Positions 52,764 to 62,665 are shown, numbered from the stretch's first letter. The stretch: 64,000 bases of DNA from Ignavibacteriota bacterium (GCA_026390735.1 JAPLFJ010000031.1:30173-94172), one strand, 5' to 3'. Numbers and translations: made by a program. Notes: generated by a model not told the origin, from the letters alone.

Positions 52764-53165
52764 TTATCTGTTTAATTTATGTTCAATATATAAGCATTTA
52801 TTTTCAATGAAAATAAACCCGTTTTCTTCTGCAAGTTTCTTTGCTTCATCGTGAAATATTCCCAGCTGAGTCCATATAACTTCAGGCTTTGGATTAAGTG
52901 TCAGAGTTTCCTCAACTATACCAGGAACAGCTATTGCAAGCCTGAATACATTAACAATGTTTATCTTTTCGTGTATATCACGCAGATGTGAATAGCATTT
53001 TATACCGTCAATTTCTTTACCATCGAGTTTCGGATTAACACCTATCACGTTAAATCCGTTTTCCTTCATGTAAACCGCTATTCTGTTACTGTCTCTGTCG
53101 GGACTGTCTGAAAAACCTACTACAGCGATTGTTTTGTATTTCTCAAGAATTTCTTTAGTATTCAT
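52764..53165 (-). CDS. CoA-binding domain protein (YccU-like)
   Basis: Small Rossmann-fold protein of 133 residues of the CoA_binding_2 family (TIAVVGFSDSPDRDSNRIAVYM, VNPKLDGKEIDGI, VIWTQLGIFHDEAKKLAEENG). The family is widespread and may bind CoA or nucleotides; no enzyme activity is known. The ATG at 53165 is preferred over an in-frame TTG six codons earlier. It is the first gene of a run with DUF2723, Omp85, rsmE and the beta-barrel. Confidence 0.9.
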   Translation of the reverse strand: MNTKEILEKYKTIAVVGFSDSPDRDSNRIAVYMKENGFNVIGVNPKLDGKEIDGIKCYSHLRDIHEKINIVNVFRLAIAVPGIVEETLTLNPKPEVIWTQLGIFHDEAKKLAEENGFIFIENKCLYIEHKLNR

Positions 53166-53254
53166 ATTTATAAATTTTATCAATTTATATAAACTATGAA
53201 AAGAATAAAAGTTAAATTGACAGGCTTTTATATTAAAGCAGAATGCTAATCAAT

Positions 53255-53287
53255 AAAAAGACGGATACTTTTCTTTATCCGCCTTTT
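53255..53287 (-). terminator. terminator after the 53314-54744 gene
   Basis: CGGATA (53262-53267) and TATCCG (53276-53281), extended by A/T pairs with one mismatch, followed on the minus strand by a T-run. Confidence 0.8.
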
Positions 53288-53313
53288 AAATACTATCATA
53301 CTATTGTGGAAAA

Positions 53314-54744
53314 CTATTCCGTTCTTCTTCTTTCCGATGAAATAATCCTCTGCATACCATTTGTTGCGGGTACGGCAGGAAATTTTCTGAAATCTACACG
53401 CTTGTTGCCGTTATCATTATTCTCTTCACCTGCAAGTGCACCTGATGAATTATTCCACCAGTCAGTTACAAGTCTTAATGTCTTTTGTATCCAGTTCATC
53501 TGTCCTGATTTATCCAGTGGGTTAGTTGCAGCTTTCAATCCTTTCATGGTATGATAATCAGCCCAGCATTCATCCTGCTTATCCTTCAGTGGCTGCATCT
53601 TCTTTTCTTTCCTGTATTCATCAAAATCTTTTAGCGTTCTTTTACCGTCATTCACTCTGCCTGAATAATCTGTGTACATCGGGTCGTCCATCACAGGTTC
53701 ATACTTATTGCTTCCGCCTTTTTTAAGTGTCAGCCCTTTGTCTTTCACCATCCAGCCTGTGTTTTCCACTACAGTTGAGTTTAATCCGTTTTCTGAAGAA
53801 AGTTTAATCGATTTAAACCTCCACACAGGATAATCGCCCTGTCCGGAAAAAGAAACAACATCTCTTCCCTGTTCATCATCATACACAATCTCAATCTTAT
53901 ATCCGTCATTTTCCAGAGCAGTTAATCTTCCCTTTCCATCCTTTGTTGCATTCACTTTTGCAGGTCTGTATATTTCCTGAATCGTTCTCTGGTATCCCTG
54001 GGGCATTGAACGGCCGTAGAATCCGTCGCCAATGTATGCCCATAAACCTTTTTGCACATACTTTGAAAACGGGTCTTCAGGAAGAACTCCGCTCAGCATT
54101 GCCATTCCTTCGATGTCGCTGTAAGCACTGCTGGGGTTAGTTAACTTTGCACGGAAATCATGGTAATATTTTGCAACGCTTTTTATATCATCAGGCATTA
54201 CTTCAAGAGGTACGTTCTTTAAGTCAAAACTTAAGTCCGTCATTTCAGAAGTTGTCAGCAGCGGTCTTATTTTATTCTGAAATTCAATCGGGTAATCGGT
54301 AAATTTAGTACCGTATATTACTCCCCACAGGAATACCTGAATATCCCTCTGGTCAATCTCAGGATGGTTTGCAGAATTAGTCACAACATTATATACTATA
54401 TCGTTTCTTTTGCCTTTAAGCGGTGCAAGTAAATAACCTGAACCCTTTGTAGGTCCTTTTGTTCCTGCTTTCAGGCAGTACGATTGAAGCACATACTTAT
54501 AATAACCGGGTGTAAGACTGAAATTGTAATTCTCAGGTTCCGTTGGTTCGTCGTATTCATTTAAATCCTTCAGCCAGAATGCTACCGGAAGTGCATCTTC
54601 GATAGACGTAGTAATGTTCTTTTCCTCAAGAAGCTCTACCTTTGTAACATTGTCAGTTGCCTTTTTTAGTATATCACCAAACTGTGCGTGCGATACTCCC
54701 GAAATTAAAAATACGAATAGCAGGAAGATAATAATCTTCTTCAT
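53314..54744 (-). CDS. secreted protein of unknown function
   Basis: Exported protein of 476 residues with a signal peptide (MKKIIIFLLFVFLISGVSHAQ). I do not recognise the domain. Visible features are an opening region about a ~100-residue periplasmic segment (PGYYKYVLQSYCLKAGTKGPTKGSGYLLAPLKG), a middle PQGYQRTIQEIYRPA segment, and a charged C-terminus (SSERRRTE) with no sorting domain. Glycine-rich and aromatic patches hint at an extracellular assembly or carbohydrate-related role, but this is only suggestive. It is followed by a terminator and lies just downstream of another exported protein. Confidence 0.7.
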   Translation of the reverse strand: MKKIIIFLLFVFLISGVSHAQFGDILKKATDNVTKVELLEEKNITTSIEDALPVAFWLKDLNEYDEPTEPENYNFSLTPGYYKYVLQSYCLKAGTKGPTKGSGYLLAPLKGKRNDIVYNVVTNSANHPEIDQRDIQVFLWGVIYGTKFTDYPIEFQNKIRPLLTTSEMTDLSFDLKNVPLEVMPDDIKSVAKYYHDFRAKLTNPSSAYSDIEGMAMLSGVLPEDPFSKYVQKGLWAYIGDGFYGRSMPQGYQRTIQEIYRPAKVNATKDGKGRLTALENDGYKIEIVYDDEQGRDVVSFSGQGDYPVWRFKSIKLSSENGLNSTVVENTGWMVKDKGLTLKKGGSNKYEPVMDDPMYTDYSGRVNDGKRTLKDFDEYRKEKKMQPLKDKQDECWADYHTMKGLKAATNPLDKSGQMNWIQKTLRLVTDWWNNSSGALAGEENNDNGNKRVDFRKFPAVPATNGMQRIISSERRRTE

Positions 54745-54782
54745 ATTGTTTCCCCTTTTACTTTATGTTTTAGAAATAAACT

Positions 54783-55754
54783 CTATTTTGTAAACTGGAA
54801 TGACTGAACTGCCTGTTCAATCAGTCTTTCATCATCTTTGGTACCCTCTTTCATTTTCCCCTCAATGATGAACATCATATTCTTTTTAATCAGGTAATAG
54901 TGCATTACTATCGTTGCATCATTTTTTCCGCCTGCTACCTGAACCCATTTATACTTCAGCATCAGGACAGGATGACCGTCAATAGTATATTTCTTCTTAC
55001 CAACAAGTGACACATTTGTAAATTGTGATTTAAGAGCGTCCACCATCGTATCTTCATCGAGGTCATTTGAAGTCATTCCTTCGTATTCATTGTTCTTTAA
55101 TACTTCTACTGAAATACTCGTACCCTTTGAACTGTTTGCCTGTACAGGGAAAGAGCCTTTATCAAAATTCCATCCTGTCGGGAAATATATCACAAAATTG
55201 TACAATTCATTCTTGTAGAAAGTTCTGTTAGTGCTCTCAAAAAACTGAAACGTGAATAAGTACCCTGATATTTCAGCACTGAACTTTTCATAATTATCTT
55301 TAGTGGATACAAGTCTCAGAATATAAATCTTCCCGTTTTTTATCAGTATGAACTGAGACACAACACCGTCCATATCATCGTTCTTGAAATTAACTTTCAT
55401 GTATAGTGCAGGCTCGCCTGCTATATCCATTGTGTAAGTTTCTGCAAGTTCTATATTCTTTAACCTTGCTTTCAGGTCAGGCATAAACGATTTGGACGAA
55501 AGCTGGCCGCCGTTAATTCCTTTGTAAATCGGGTCACTTTTTGCTGTTATGCTCATTTCGGAACCGTCCTTGTCTTTGCAAACCAGAGTATCGCAGTTGT
55601 TTGACGCAGGCAGTTCGGTCAGTTCAAGTGTCTTCGGTAAATTTATACCGTAGTTATGTTTCACGTTTTTATACTGAATTGCAAACTGAGCAAATACATT
55701 ACAGGAAATCACAGTGATTAGAATAACGAATAAAGCACTTCTTTTAATGTTCAT
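54783..55754 (-). CDS. secreted protein, DcrB/PsbP-like
   Basis: Exported protein of 323 residues with a signal peptide (MNIKRSALFVILITVISCNVFAQ). It seems to contain two copies of a beta-alpha-beta module resembling DcrB/PsbP-type domains (GVVSQFILIKNGKIYILRLV..., NFVIYFPTGWNFD..., YYLIKKNMMFIIEG). Role unknown; such proteins are often envelope-stress or surface factors. It lies 38 bp upstream of the 53314-54744 gene on the same strand, so the pair may be cotranscribed. Confidence 0.65.
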   Translation of the reverse strand: MNIKRSALFVILITVISCNVFAQFAIQYKNVKHNYGINLPKTLELTELPASNNCDTLVCKDKDGSEMSITAKSDPIYKGINGGQLSSKSFMPDLKARLKNIELAETYTMDIAGEPALYMKVNFKNDDMDGVVSQFILIKNGKIYILRLVSTKDNYEKFSAEISGYLFTFQFFESTNRTFYKNELYNFVIYFPTGWNFDKGSFPVQANSSKGTSISVEVLKNNEYEGMTSNDLDEDTMVDALKSQFTNVSLVGKKKYTIDGHPVLMLKYKWVQVAGGKNDATIVMHYYLIKKNMMFIIEGKMKEGTKDDERLIEQAVQSFQFTK

Positions 55755-55852
55755 AGTGTTTTTATGTTACATTTATGTTATGCGATAAATTATCATATTT
55801 TAACGATAAAATCTATGATTATAAAATACCGGAAACCATGAATTTTATATCT

Positions 55853-56821
55853 TCAATTAAGATTCTTAAGGTGCTCTCTGTGTTTTCTGTACTCGATAAT
55901 CGGCCTGTCGCCCATTATCAGCAGTTCATCCATTTTCAATACACTCTTCTTCGGTATCTGTGTTTCCACAACACGCTTATCCTGTCTTAAAATTACAATG
56001 CTCATTACTTTTCCTGTGTAATTAAATAATTCTCTGAGCAAAGGTATTTTTACCATCTTCTGATAATATCTGACATAGACTATGCAGTTCTCGTCATCAA
56101 CAGGAACGAAGGCCGCAAGCGTTCTTATTTTATCCGATATAAAGTTCTGCCATACATTAGGGTAATGAAATTGCAGATGGAAAAGTTTCCTGTAGTCGCT
56201 TATTTCATCAGGCTTAAGTGGAACAGTATTTCCGTCATCTTTCACATTATTCACATAAAAAGCAAGCATATCATTTTCCATTTCCACAACGGGTCCGTTT
56301 ACCAGTGTTTTATCGCCGCGTCCGATAGTAGTCCTGTGAACAAACGGCAGATGCACAACGTCAAGCTGGTTTTCTATCGCTCTTGAATAATGAACATTCC
56401 ACGTATCTTTAAAACCTGAATATGAATATTCCGAAAGTTCTTTAAAGAAGAATGGTTCGGCTGTAGTTTTATCATCATCGCCGTACCATAACCATATAAA
56501 ACCGAATGCCTCGTATGTTTTGTATGACTTCACTTTCATCGCCGACGGTACAGGTCTGTTCTTACCGTTTGCAGGTATTACATTCACTTTCCCTCTTGTA
56601 TCAAAGATAAATCCGTGAAAAGGACATTCCAGTTTACCACTGCATACTCTTCCGCCCGATAATGACACTCCCCTGTGACAGCATCTGTCATCAATACAGC
56701 ATGCACGTCCTTCTTCATCCCTCCACAATGCAAGAGTTTCATTAAACCTTTTTACCTTAAGCGGTTTATTCTTCTTTAATTCTTTGGATTCAAGTATGAT
56801 GTACCATTGGTTGAATATCAT
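55853..56821 (-). CDS. Rieske-type ring-hydroxylating oxygenase
   Basis: Protein of 322 residues. Its Rieske 2Fe-2S motif is C47-x-H49 and C66-x2-H69 (CCHRG and CPFHGF). The mononuclear iron site motif NQLDVVHLPFVHR carries the two histidines, and the upstream aspartate bridges the clusters. This is the pattern of aromatic and amine oxygenases (VanA/phenoxybenzoate/choline-like groups). It would need oxygen and a reductase, which is not adjacent. In a genome with an anaerobic ring-reduction pathway it hints at aerobic use of some substrate or at a different substrate such as a sterol or amine. Confidence 0.82.
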   Translation of the reverse strand: MIFNQWYIILESKELKKNKPLKVKRFNETLALWRDEEGRACCIDDRCCHRGVSLSGGRVCSGKLECPFHGFIFDTRGKVNVIPANGKNRPVPSAMKVKSYKTYEAFGFIWLWYGDDDKTTAEPFFFKELSEYSYSGFKDTWNVHYSRAIENQLDVVHLPFVHRTTIGRGDKTLVNGPVVEMENDMLAFYVNNVKDDGNTVPLKPDEISDYRKLFHLQFHYPNVWQNFISDKIRTLAAFVPVDDENCIVYVRYYQKMVKIPLLRELFNYTGKVMSIVILRQDKRVVETQIPKKSVLKMDELLIMGDRPIIEYRKHREHLKNLN

Positions 56822-56875
56822 AGTATATTCTATTAAATTCTTTCAAAAGTAATTTATTCAATATATACATTACTA

Positions 56876-56908
56876 AAAAGGCTCAACAGAATTAACCGAT
56901 GAGCCTTT
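56876..56908 (-). terminator. terminator after the metallophosphoesterase gene
   Basis: AAAGGCTCA (56877-56885) and TGAGCCTTT (56900-56908) around a 14-nt loop, with a T-rich flank on the minus strand. Confidence 0.85.
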
Positions 56909-56929
56909 AATTGTAATCTTTTGTTTTTA

Positions 56930-58609
56930 TTACTTCTTAATCGGTGTTCCGCAATTCTGAATTTTCTTCTGCATTTCAGGAGTTAACTGCTTCACCAGTT
57001 CAGCGTTATATGAATAGACAGGAGGATTCTTGAATATCTGAAAAGCCGCTATACCATAAGAACGGGATATCGCTGCAAAAGAACCTTCTTTCACCGCAGG
57101 ATCAACGTTTGTCGCCATGATTGAAATTGTATTGTCACTGTTACGAATAATCTCGAATGTCCTTAACTGTTGCGGAAACTCCCGAAGCGATGATGTTTCC
57201 ACTTCCCAGAATCCGAGTTCAGGTTTAGTTGGGTCTGGTGATTTCAATGCTGTCACCGTATTCAGATGACGATGTCCTGCCACCCACAGAATTAAATTCG
57301 GATATGTATGCATTTTATCAAGAAAATCTTTTTCTGTAACTACAGAATATTCACTCATGCCGAGTTCAGGACTTGGATCATTTATACCTATAGGAATATG
57401 TGCTGCTATAATCATCAGTTTTCCTTCGGCTTGTCCTTTATCGAGTTCTTTTATAAGCCAGTCATAACGTTCTTTGTCAAATTCAGCATGACCATAAATA
57501 TCAGTGTCCGGATCTTCGTCCCTTTGTGTGTCGTCAATCACTATTACCTTTAACGGTAAATCTGATTTTGGTTCAAATGAATAACATCCGAATCCCCTCT
57601 TAGCGTCTGCTTCATTAAATCCATGTCCCACAGGATTTGAAGATGTATTAAAAAATTCACCAAACCATTCTTCTTTCTTCAAAGAACGTCGGTTCTGGTC
57701 AGCAGGAATCTTTTCTACTTTTGTTGTGCTTACAGGACCTATATTTATAACGTCACCATATTTAGTCGTACCGTCTAATACTCCCATATAGAATCCTCTG
57801 CTTTTTATTCCTAAAGGATCCTTTAGAACATCTCCCATATTTAATACGTTTTCACCTGTATAAGTCGTATTAAGGTAATCGTCAGGATGTTTAATTCCCA
57901 TCCAGAAGTGATCGTGATTGCCTATTGCCTGATACCATGGAATCGACTTATCAAGTCCTGCAGCTTTATACACATCCTGATAATCATTAAGAGGTCCCGG
58001 AATAGGGTCATCCTTTATACCTGAATCAGGATTAATTTCCTTGCCGTCGAGTACATCTATAAACCATCTCAGTTCATTGTACTGTGTGTTATTGCAATTA
58101 TCACCAAGTGAAATACCAAAGTCTATAGGGTTCTGTTTATTCAGTGCATTTACAGTCTGAATCGCTGCATCTAATACGTGAGTTGTATAAAGCATTATAG
58201 CCGAATAAGCAGAAATAATTCCGCCCTTAAATCCGTATAAAATAACCTGTGTAGGAGATTCTTTATCTGTTAAATGAATATCGGTTATTGTAAAGAAATT
58301 TAATAACTTTGCTTTATTTGCTACCGATTTATCCGAATATGAAGGAGACATAAGATCCAGTCTCTTTACATATTCCAGACCGGGTCCATACTGCCATACA
58401 CCATAGCCGTTTTCAGAATATTTACTGACTTCATAAGGAAATATAGTAGCCGCAGTTGTTGGCACAGGTACAGGAACTACCATTCTTTGCTGTGTTGTAA
58501 CTACTTTTGTGTCTATCGGATAACTTGCCTGCTGTGAAATGCCGTCATTAACTAATATAAACCCTATCAGTATTAATGTGCATATCAGGATACTGTTTGC
58601 TTTTTTCAT
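56930..58609 (-). CDS. secreted metallophosphoesterase
   Basis: Exported phosphoesterase of 559 residues with a signal peptide. It has the full calcineurin-like metal set: DIHLTD, SLGDNCNN, GNHDHF, AAHIPIG and AGHRHLN. It resembles the TIGR03768-type family. It would cleave a phosphate ester in the periplasm or outside; the substrate is unknown. It is the last gene of the minus-strand run from 62665 and ends at a terminator. Confidence 0.88.
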   Translation of the reverse strand: MKKANSILICTLILIGFILVNDGISQQASYPIDTKVVTTQQRMVVPVPVPTTAATIFPYEVSKYSENGYGVWQYGPGLEYVKRLDLMSPSYSDKSVANKAKLLNFFTITDIHLTDKESPTQVILYGFKGGIISAYSAIMLYTTHVLDAAIQTVNALNKQNPIDFGISLGDNCNNTQYNELRWFIDVLDGKEINPDSGIKDDPIPGPLNDYQDVYKAAGLDKSIPWYQAIGNHDHFWMGIKHPDDYLNTTYTGENVLNMGDVLKDPLGIKSRGFYMGVLDGTTKYGDVINIGPVSTTKVEKIPADQNRRSLKKEEWFGEFFNTSSNPVGHGFNEADAKRGFGCYSFEPKSDLPLKVIVIDDTQRDEDPDTDIYGHAEFDKERYDWLIKELDKGQAEGKLMIIAAHIPIGINDPSPELGMSEYSVVTEKDFLDKMHTYPNLILWVAGHRHLNTVTALKSPDPTKPELGFWEVETSSLREFPQQLRTFEIIRNSDNTISIMATNVDPAVKEGSFAAISRSYGIAAFQIFKNPPVYSYNAELVKQLTPEMQKKIQNCGTPIKK

Positions 58610-58634
58610 ATTTGTATAATTTTAATAAAAAATG

Positions 58635-59702
58635 TTACTTGTTTTTAAAATATTGATGAATTCTGTTTGCTGCATTCTCTTTTATATTGAAATAATAAAA
58701 CGGGTAATCATAACCATGGTATACACCTTTTCCAAAGATTGGGTTTTTCAGATATAATTTATCAGCATCCACTTTACTGCATATTATCACGCCACGCTTT
58801 TTATCAACACGTGCATCGGCATAGTTTTTAATAACTGCAAAATTGCCGTTGGCGTCAAGTAATGGTGACCTGTCTTTGCCGATTTCCAATGAGCCCGAGT
58901 TTTCTTCTGCTGTTGCAAGGGTTTCTTCCCTTGTCCATGTAATCGGATTTATTGCAATCGCTCCGGGAATCACAACCGGGTTGCCGGGTTCTGAAACAAC
59001 AGGTGCTTCTGTATTGTATGATACTATCACTCCAGTATCATCTGGTCCTTCTGCAAATTTCAAATGTGTATTCTTTGACAGGTAATCTTCCGTAACAGAA
59101 TATCCGATAACGTATGCGGCGATCATTCTTGCATATACCTGAGGATTTGCTTTCATATAATCTGCCAGAAGGTAAATAAGAATATTTGCCCCCTGAGAAT
59201 GTCCTGCCAATACAAACGGTCGTCCTTTATTGTAGTTCTTTACGTAATAATCGAATGCATCCCGCACATCTGTATATGGCCTATCTTCCAGTATGGCAGA
59301 TAGTTTTTCCAGTGGCAGTGTCAGTCCGTAAACTGCATCAACCTGTCTGTAATATGGTGCATAGATATTACCCGCTGATTCAAAAGCAGTTGCCTGAGTC
59401 CGAAATGGAATCTTCGCATTTCTTAACATATCAGCATTATTTATTTCACAAATGTTGGAATCGTTTTTGTCTGTCTTTCCGTACACAGTCGGATACAGGT
59501 AAAACACATCTGCTTCTTTATCAGTCGTTGATGGCACAAACAACCAATGCTCCGGTTTTGAATAATCCGTATGCACTATATTTATAACTCCCGTTTTGGA
59601 AACTGTATCATCACTGCTTCCAGAATCCTGTGAACGGCAGTTATTACTGAAACTTATTATGAAAGTAATTACTATTAATCCGAAAATGCTTATCTTTTTC
59701 AT
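58635..59702 (-). CDS. secreted DUF3089 hydrolase (copy 1)
   Basis: Exported alpha/beta-hydrolase-like protein of 355 residues with an N-terminal lipid-type or signal helix. It shows the DUF3089 motifs VFYLYPTVYG, IYAPYYRQ, the nucleophile elbow LAGHSQGAN and a late YHGYDYPFYYFNI. Likely an esterase or lipase acting outside the inner membrane. It is a tandem paralog of 59732-60739, with 29 bp between. The gene order with a phosphatase and OMP suggests a nutrient-scavenging set. Confidence 0.82.
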   Translation of the reverse strand: MKKISIFGLIVITFIISFSNNCRSQDSGSSDDTVSKTGVINIVHTDYSKPEHWLFVPSTTDKEADVFYLYPTVYGKTDKNDSNICEINNADMLRNAKIPFRTQATAFESAGNIYAPYYRQVDAVYGLTLPLEKLSAILEDRPYTDVRDAFDYYVKNYNKGRPFVLAGHSQGANILIYLLADYMKANPQVYARMIAAYVIGYSVTEDYLSKNTHLKFAEGPDDTGVIVSYNTEAPVVSEPGNPVVIPGAIAINPITWTREETLATAEENSGSLEIGKDRSPLLDANGNFAVIKNYADARVDKKRGVIICSKVDADKLYLKNPIFGKGVYHGYDYPFYYFNIKENAANRIHQYFKNK

Positions 59703-59731
59703 TCTATTATAATATATTTAAAAGTTCTTAA

Positions 59732-60739
59732 TCATTTCTTAAAGAAATGCTGAATTCTGTTTGCTGCATTCTGTCTTATATTGAAAAAGTAAAACGAATA
59801 ATCAAACTTATGACAGACTCCCTGTGGTACTCCCGCCAGTGAATCTAATGAATATACATATGTTTTTATGTGCGGAAGTAAATTTGCAATCAGAACACCC
59901 TTGGTCAAGTCTACACGGGCATCTGCACATTGCTGTACAGGAACGTAAGTACCTGTAGAATCCGGCATAAATGACCCCAGGCCTGAACTCATTGTTGCCT
60001 GTGTCTCATCTCTCATCCAGTTAATCGGATTTATGACGGTACCAATCATACCAGATAACACCGGATTCGGTGCATTAACATCAACAGTTTCTGTGTTGTA
60101 GGAAATTATTACTCTTGTATCATCAGGACCGTTTGCAAATTTCAGGTGTGGGTTTTGTGCAAGGTACTGTGCTGTAACAGGAAATCCGATAACATATGCA
60201 GCAATCATTCTTGCATAAACCTCCGGATTAATTTTCATGTAATCTGCCAGAAGATTATTCAGTACATTAGCACCCTGTGAATGTCCTGCAAGTATAAACG
60301 GCCGTCCATTGTTATAATGTTTGATGTAATAATCAAAAGCAGCAATTCCATCAAATGTAGGAATTCCAGCAATAATATTCAGTCTGTCAACTGCGGAGGA
60401 ATTATCCTGTCTGTAGTACGGTGCATATATGTTGCATGTTGTTGAAAATGCTGTTGCCTGCCGATCAAAGGCAGACCTTGCACCCTGCATCATAGCAGGG
60501 TCATCTATTGTGCAAATCTCAGGTATGTTTATGTTATTTGTTTTACATGATGTCGGATAGAGGTAAAACACATCCACATTGTAAACAGTATTTGGCAATG
60601 AGAGCCAGTGTGACGAATCGGAATAATCGATGGAATTATATTGCGAACTTGTAACGCTGTTTTGACATCCATAACTGAATGTTAAAAGAATTATAATTAC
60701 AGCTAACGGGTAAAACCAGATACTGTTCTTCTTTTTCAT
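59732..60739 (-). CDS. secreted DUF3089 hydrolase (copy 2)
   Basis: Exported protein of 335 residues with an N-terminal lipoprotein-like signal (LLTFSYGC). It has the DUF3089 motifs VFYLYPTSCK, IYAPYYRQ, LAGHSQGAN and a terminal CHKFDYSFYFFNI. It shares long blocks with the neighbouring copy (for example ADYMK.NP.VYARMIAAYVIG), so a tandem duplication is clear. It is probably a secreted esterase. Together with copy 1 it may split substrate range. Confidence 0.82.
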   Translation of the reverse strand: MKKKNSIWFYPLAVIIILLTFSYGCQNSVTSSQYNSIDYSDSSHWLSLPNTVYNVDVFYLYPTSCKTNNINIPEICTIDDPAMMQGARSAFDRQATAFSTTCNIYAPYYRQDNSSAVDRLNIIAGIPTFDGIAAFDYYIKHYNNGRPFILAGHSQGANVLNNLLADYMKINPEVYARMIAAYVIGFPVTAQYLAQNPHLKFANGPDDTRVIISYNTETVDVNAPNPVLSGMIGTVINPINWMRDETQATMSSGLGSFMPDSTGTYVPVQQCADARVDLTKGVLIANLLPHIKTYVYSLDSLAGVPQGVCHKFDYSFYFFNIRQNAANRIQHFFKK

Positions 60740-60767
60740 TATTAAAGTTTATGTTTATAAGATTCCT

Positions 60768-61574
60768 TTATTCAGGGAATATTAATGTTATCGATGTTCT
60801 GACTCCCCACTCGGGTTTCCTTGCATTAGCATTACCATAAAACACTAAAGGGCTTATCATAAAACTTGCCATTTGTTTAGTACCAAACTTCATTATCTGA
60901 GATATACTGAATGATGCCAATCCTGACAGAAGTTGTTTGCTGTTCCAGTCATAAGTATTTTCCGAAGATAATCCAAGAGAAAATCCTCCTGCAAACCTGT
61001 AACTCACAAACGGCTGAAAATAAGCTGCGTTCACATCAGGTCTGTTTTTATCACCGGCTACCGACCATAACTGATTTGCAAGTCCTCCGAATGTCCATTG
61101 TCCGGGCTGACCGAGAACCGCAAGTTCAGGACCTACTGACAGTTTCTTAGTGCCAAGAAAATCATTTGTCGATACAGGGATTGAAAACGCAGGCCCTATT
61201 CCAAATATAACTTTGCTGTTTGCAGGTGATATAAACGCTGTGTAAAGAATATCTCCCAGCCCGGTTTCCTGCTGATTCCAGCCTGTTACATCCTTCTGTG
61301 TCTGCACAGGAATGATAATCCTGTTTATCAGGTTTATACCCTTTGTCAGAGGTAGAGGTAATATAGGCTGTATGTTCGTAAGCATTTTGTATCCGTTTTC
61401 TTCAACTCCGCTTCCGTTAATGTTGAAATCGAAGTTAAACTGAAACGGAATACTTATCATGCTCGCAACAGGATTAGCAACTTTCTTTGCTATCTCATCG
61501 GCTGTTTGCTGTGAAAATGATACACCGCTGTAAAACAACATAATAACTACCAGGTAATAAATGATTTTTTTCAT
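60768..61574 (-). CDS. outer-membrane protein (transporter/neuromedin U-type)
   Basis: Exported protein of 268 residues with a signal peptide (MKKIIYYLVVIMLFYSGVSFSQ) and a beta-barrel-like body with glycine/aromatic strands and a final strand RTSITLIFPE. It matches the family that databases often label neuromedin U or transporter, which co-occurs with secreted hydrolases. It is probably an outer-membrane channel. It lies between the HAD phosphatase and the DUF3089 genes. Confidence 0.78.
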   Translation of the reverse strand: MKKIIYYLVVIMLFYSGVSFSQQTADEIAKKVANPVASMISIPFQFNFDFNINGSGVEENGYKMLTNIQPILPLPLTKGINLINRIIIPVQTQKDVTGWNQQETGLGDILYTAFISPANSKVIFGIGPAFSIPVSTNDFLGTKKLSVGPELAVLGQPGQWTFGGLANQLWSVAGDKNRPDVNAAYFQPFVSYRFAGGFSLGLSSENTYDWNSKQLLSGLASFSISQIMKFGTKQMASFMISPLVFYGNANARKPEWGVRTSITLIFPE

Positions 61575-61615
61575 AACTTAATTTTTAAGATTATATTTAA
61601 TTAAATTTTCAATTC

Positions 61616-62665
61616 TTATTTTTTCTCGTAAGTGTAAATTATCTTCCAGTCGTTCTTCATATCAACGACTGTCCATCCTTTTGCATTAGCCTCGTCAAGT
61701 GCTTTTTCAAAATGCCCGAATGGTGACTTCCTGTCGTATGCATACTCGCGTTCAGCATCTGTATGGTGTACGAATAATGCAAACCTCAAACCGCTGCCTC
61801 CTGTCGTCCACTGCATCATCTGCAAATCGCCGTCTGAATTACCGAACGACGCAATCGGTCTTCGCCCGATATACTGATATATGCCAACGGGTTTACCGTC
61901 GTTATCATCCACAAAGTTTACTTCAGGTATTTGTACTATTACAGGTTTATCATTGTCCATCTTAAATATCATTTTAAAACTTGAGCCAATCACCTGCTCT
62001 GGTGGAATCCCGTAAATCTTCTCTGTCCAGGGACGCATAAAATCAGTACTTCCTCCTGAAACAATGTAAGTCTTGAAACCGTTGTCACGTAAATAAGCAA
62101 GCAGCTCAAGCATTGGCTGGAATACCATTTCCGTGAATAACTTTCCTGTCTTTGGATGTCTTGCTGTTTCAACCCATTCTTTTACAACCTTTTCATATTC
62201 TTCAGAAGTTAAATCAGCACTCGCAGCCATCACAAGCTCATTTATAGCATTCATATCGCCTTGCATAACAGTTTTAATGTCATCTTCAAGTACTGATTTG
62301 AATGGCTGCTTATCCTTCCATTCAGGATGCTGCGGTGCGAGAACTTTTATCCGTTCAAAAACAAAAATGAACTGAAAATAGATCGGCTGTTCTGACCATA
62401 ATGTACCGTCATTATCAAAAGTTGCAATCCTCTCTGACAGAGGAACAAAATCAGGTGAACCTGCAGTGGTTACTTTTTCAACGAAACTGATAATAGCCCT
62501 CTTGTGTTCTGTATCGTTCCATGATGGCATAGGGTCTGATTCGTTTGTTGCAGAATTTATGAACATCTCTGCGCAGATGACATTGCTTTTTAAAACAGGA
62601 TTAACCGATAGTATGAAAGCAAACAACAGTATTGTTTTAACCAGGTGTATGTATTCTTTCTTCAT
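61616..62665 (-). CDS. secreted HAD-family phosphatase
   Basis: Exported protein of 349 residues with a signal peptide. The haloacid dehalogenase motif I FDNDGTLWS, a later YIVSGGSTDF (motif II) and NSDGDLQMMQ (motif IV) are intact, and a cap domain lies between. Phosphoserine phosphatase-like members are the closest in style. It should act in the periplasm on a phosphorylated metabolite. It is the first gene of the operon 62665-56930 and lies 42 bp downstream of the predicted sigma-54 start. Confidence 0.82.
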   Translation of the reverse strand: MKKEYIHLVKTILLFAFILSVNPVLKSNVICAEMFINSATNESDPMPSWNDTEHKRAIISFVEKVTTAGSPDFVPLSERIATFDNDGTLWSEQPIYFQFIFVFERIKVLAPQHPEWKDKQPFKSVLEDDIKTVMQGDMNAINELVMAASADLTSEEYEKVVKEWVETARHPKTGKLFTEMVFQPMLELLAYLRDNGFKTYIVSGGSTDFMRPWTEKIYGIPPEQVIGSSFKMIFKMDNDKPVIVQIPEVNFVDDNDGKPVGIYQYIGRRPIASFGNSDGDLQMMQWTTGGSGLRFALFVHHTDAEREYAYDRKSPFGHFEKALDEANAKGWTVVDMKNDWKIIYTYEKK

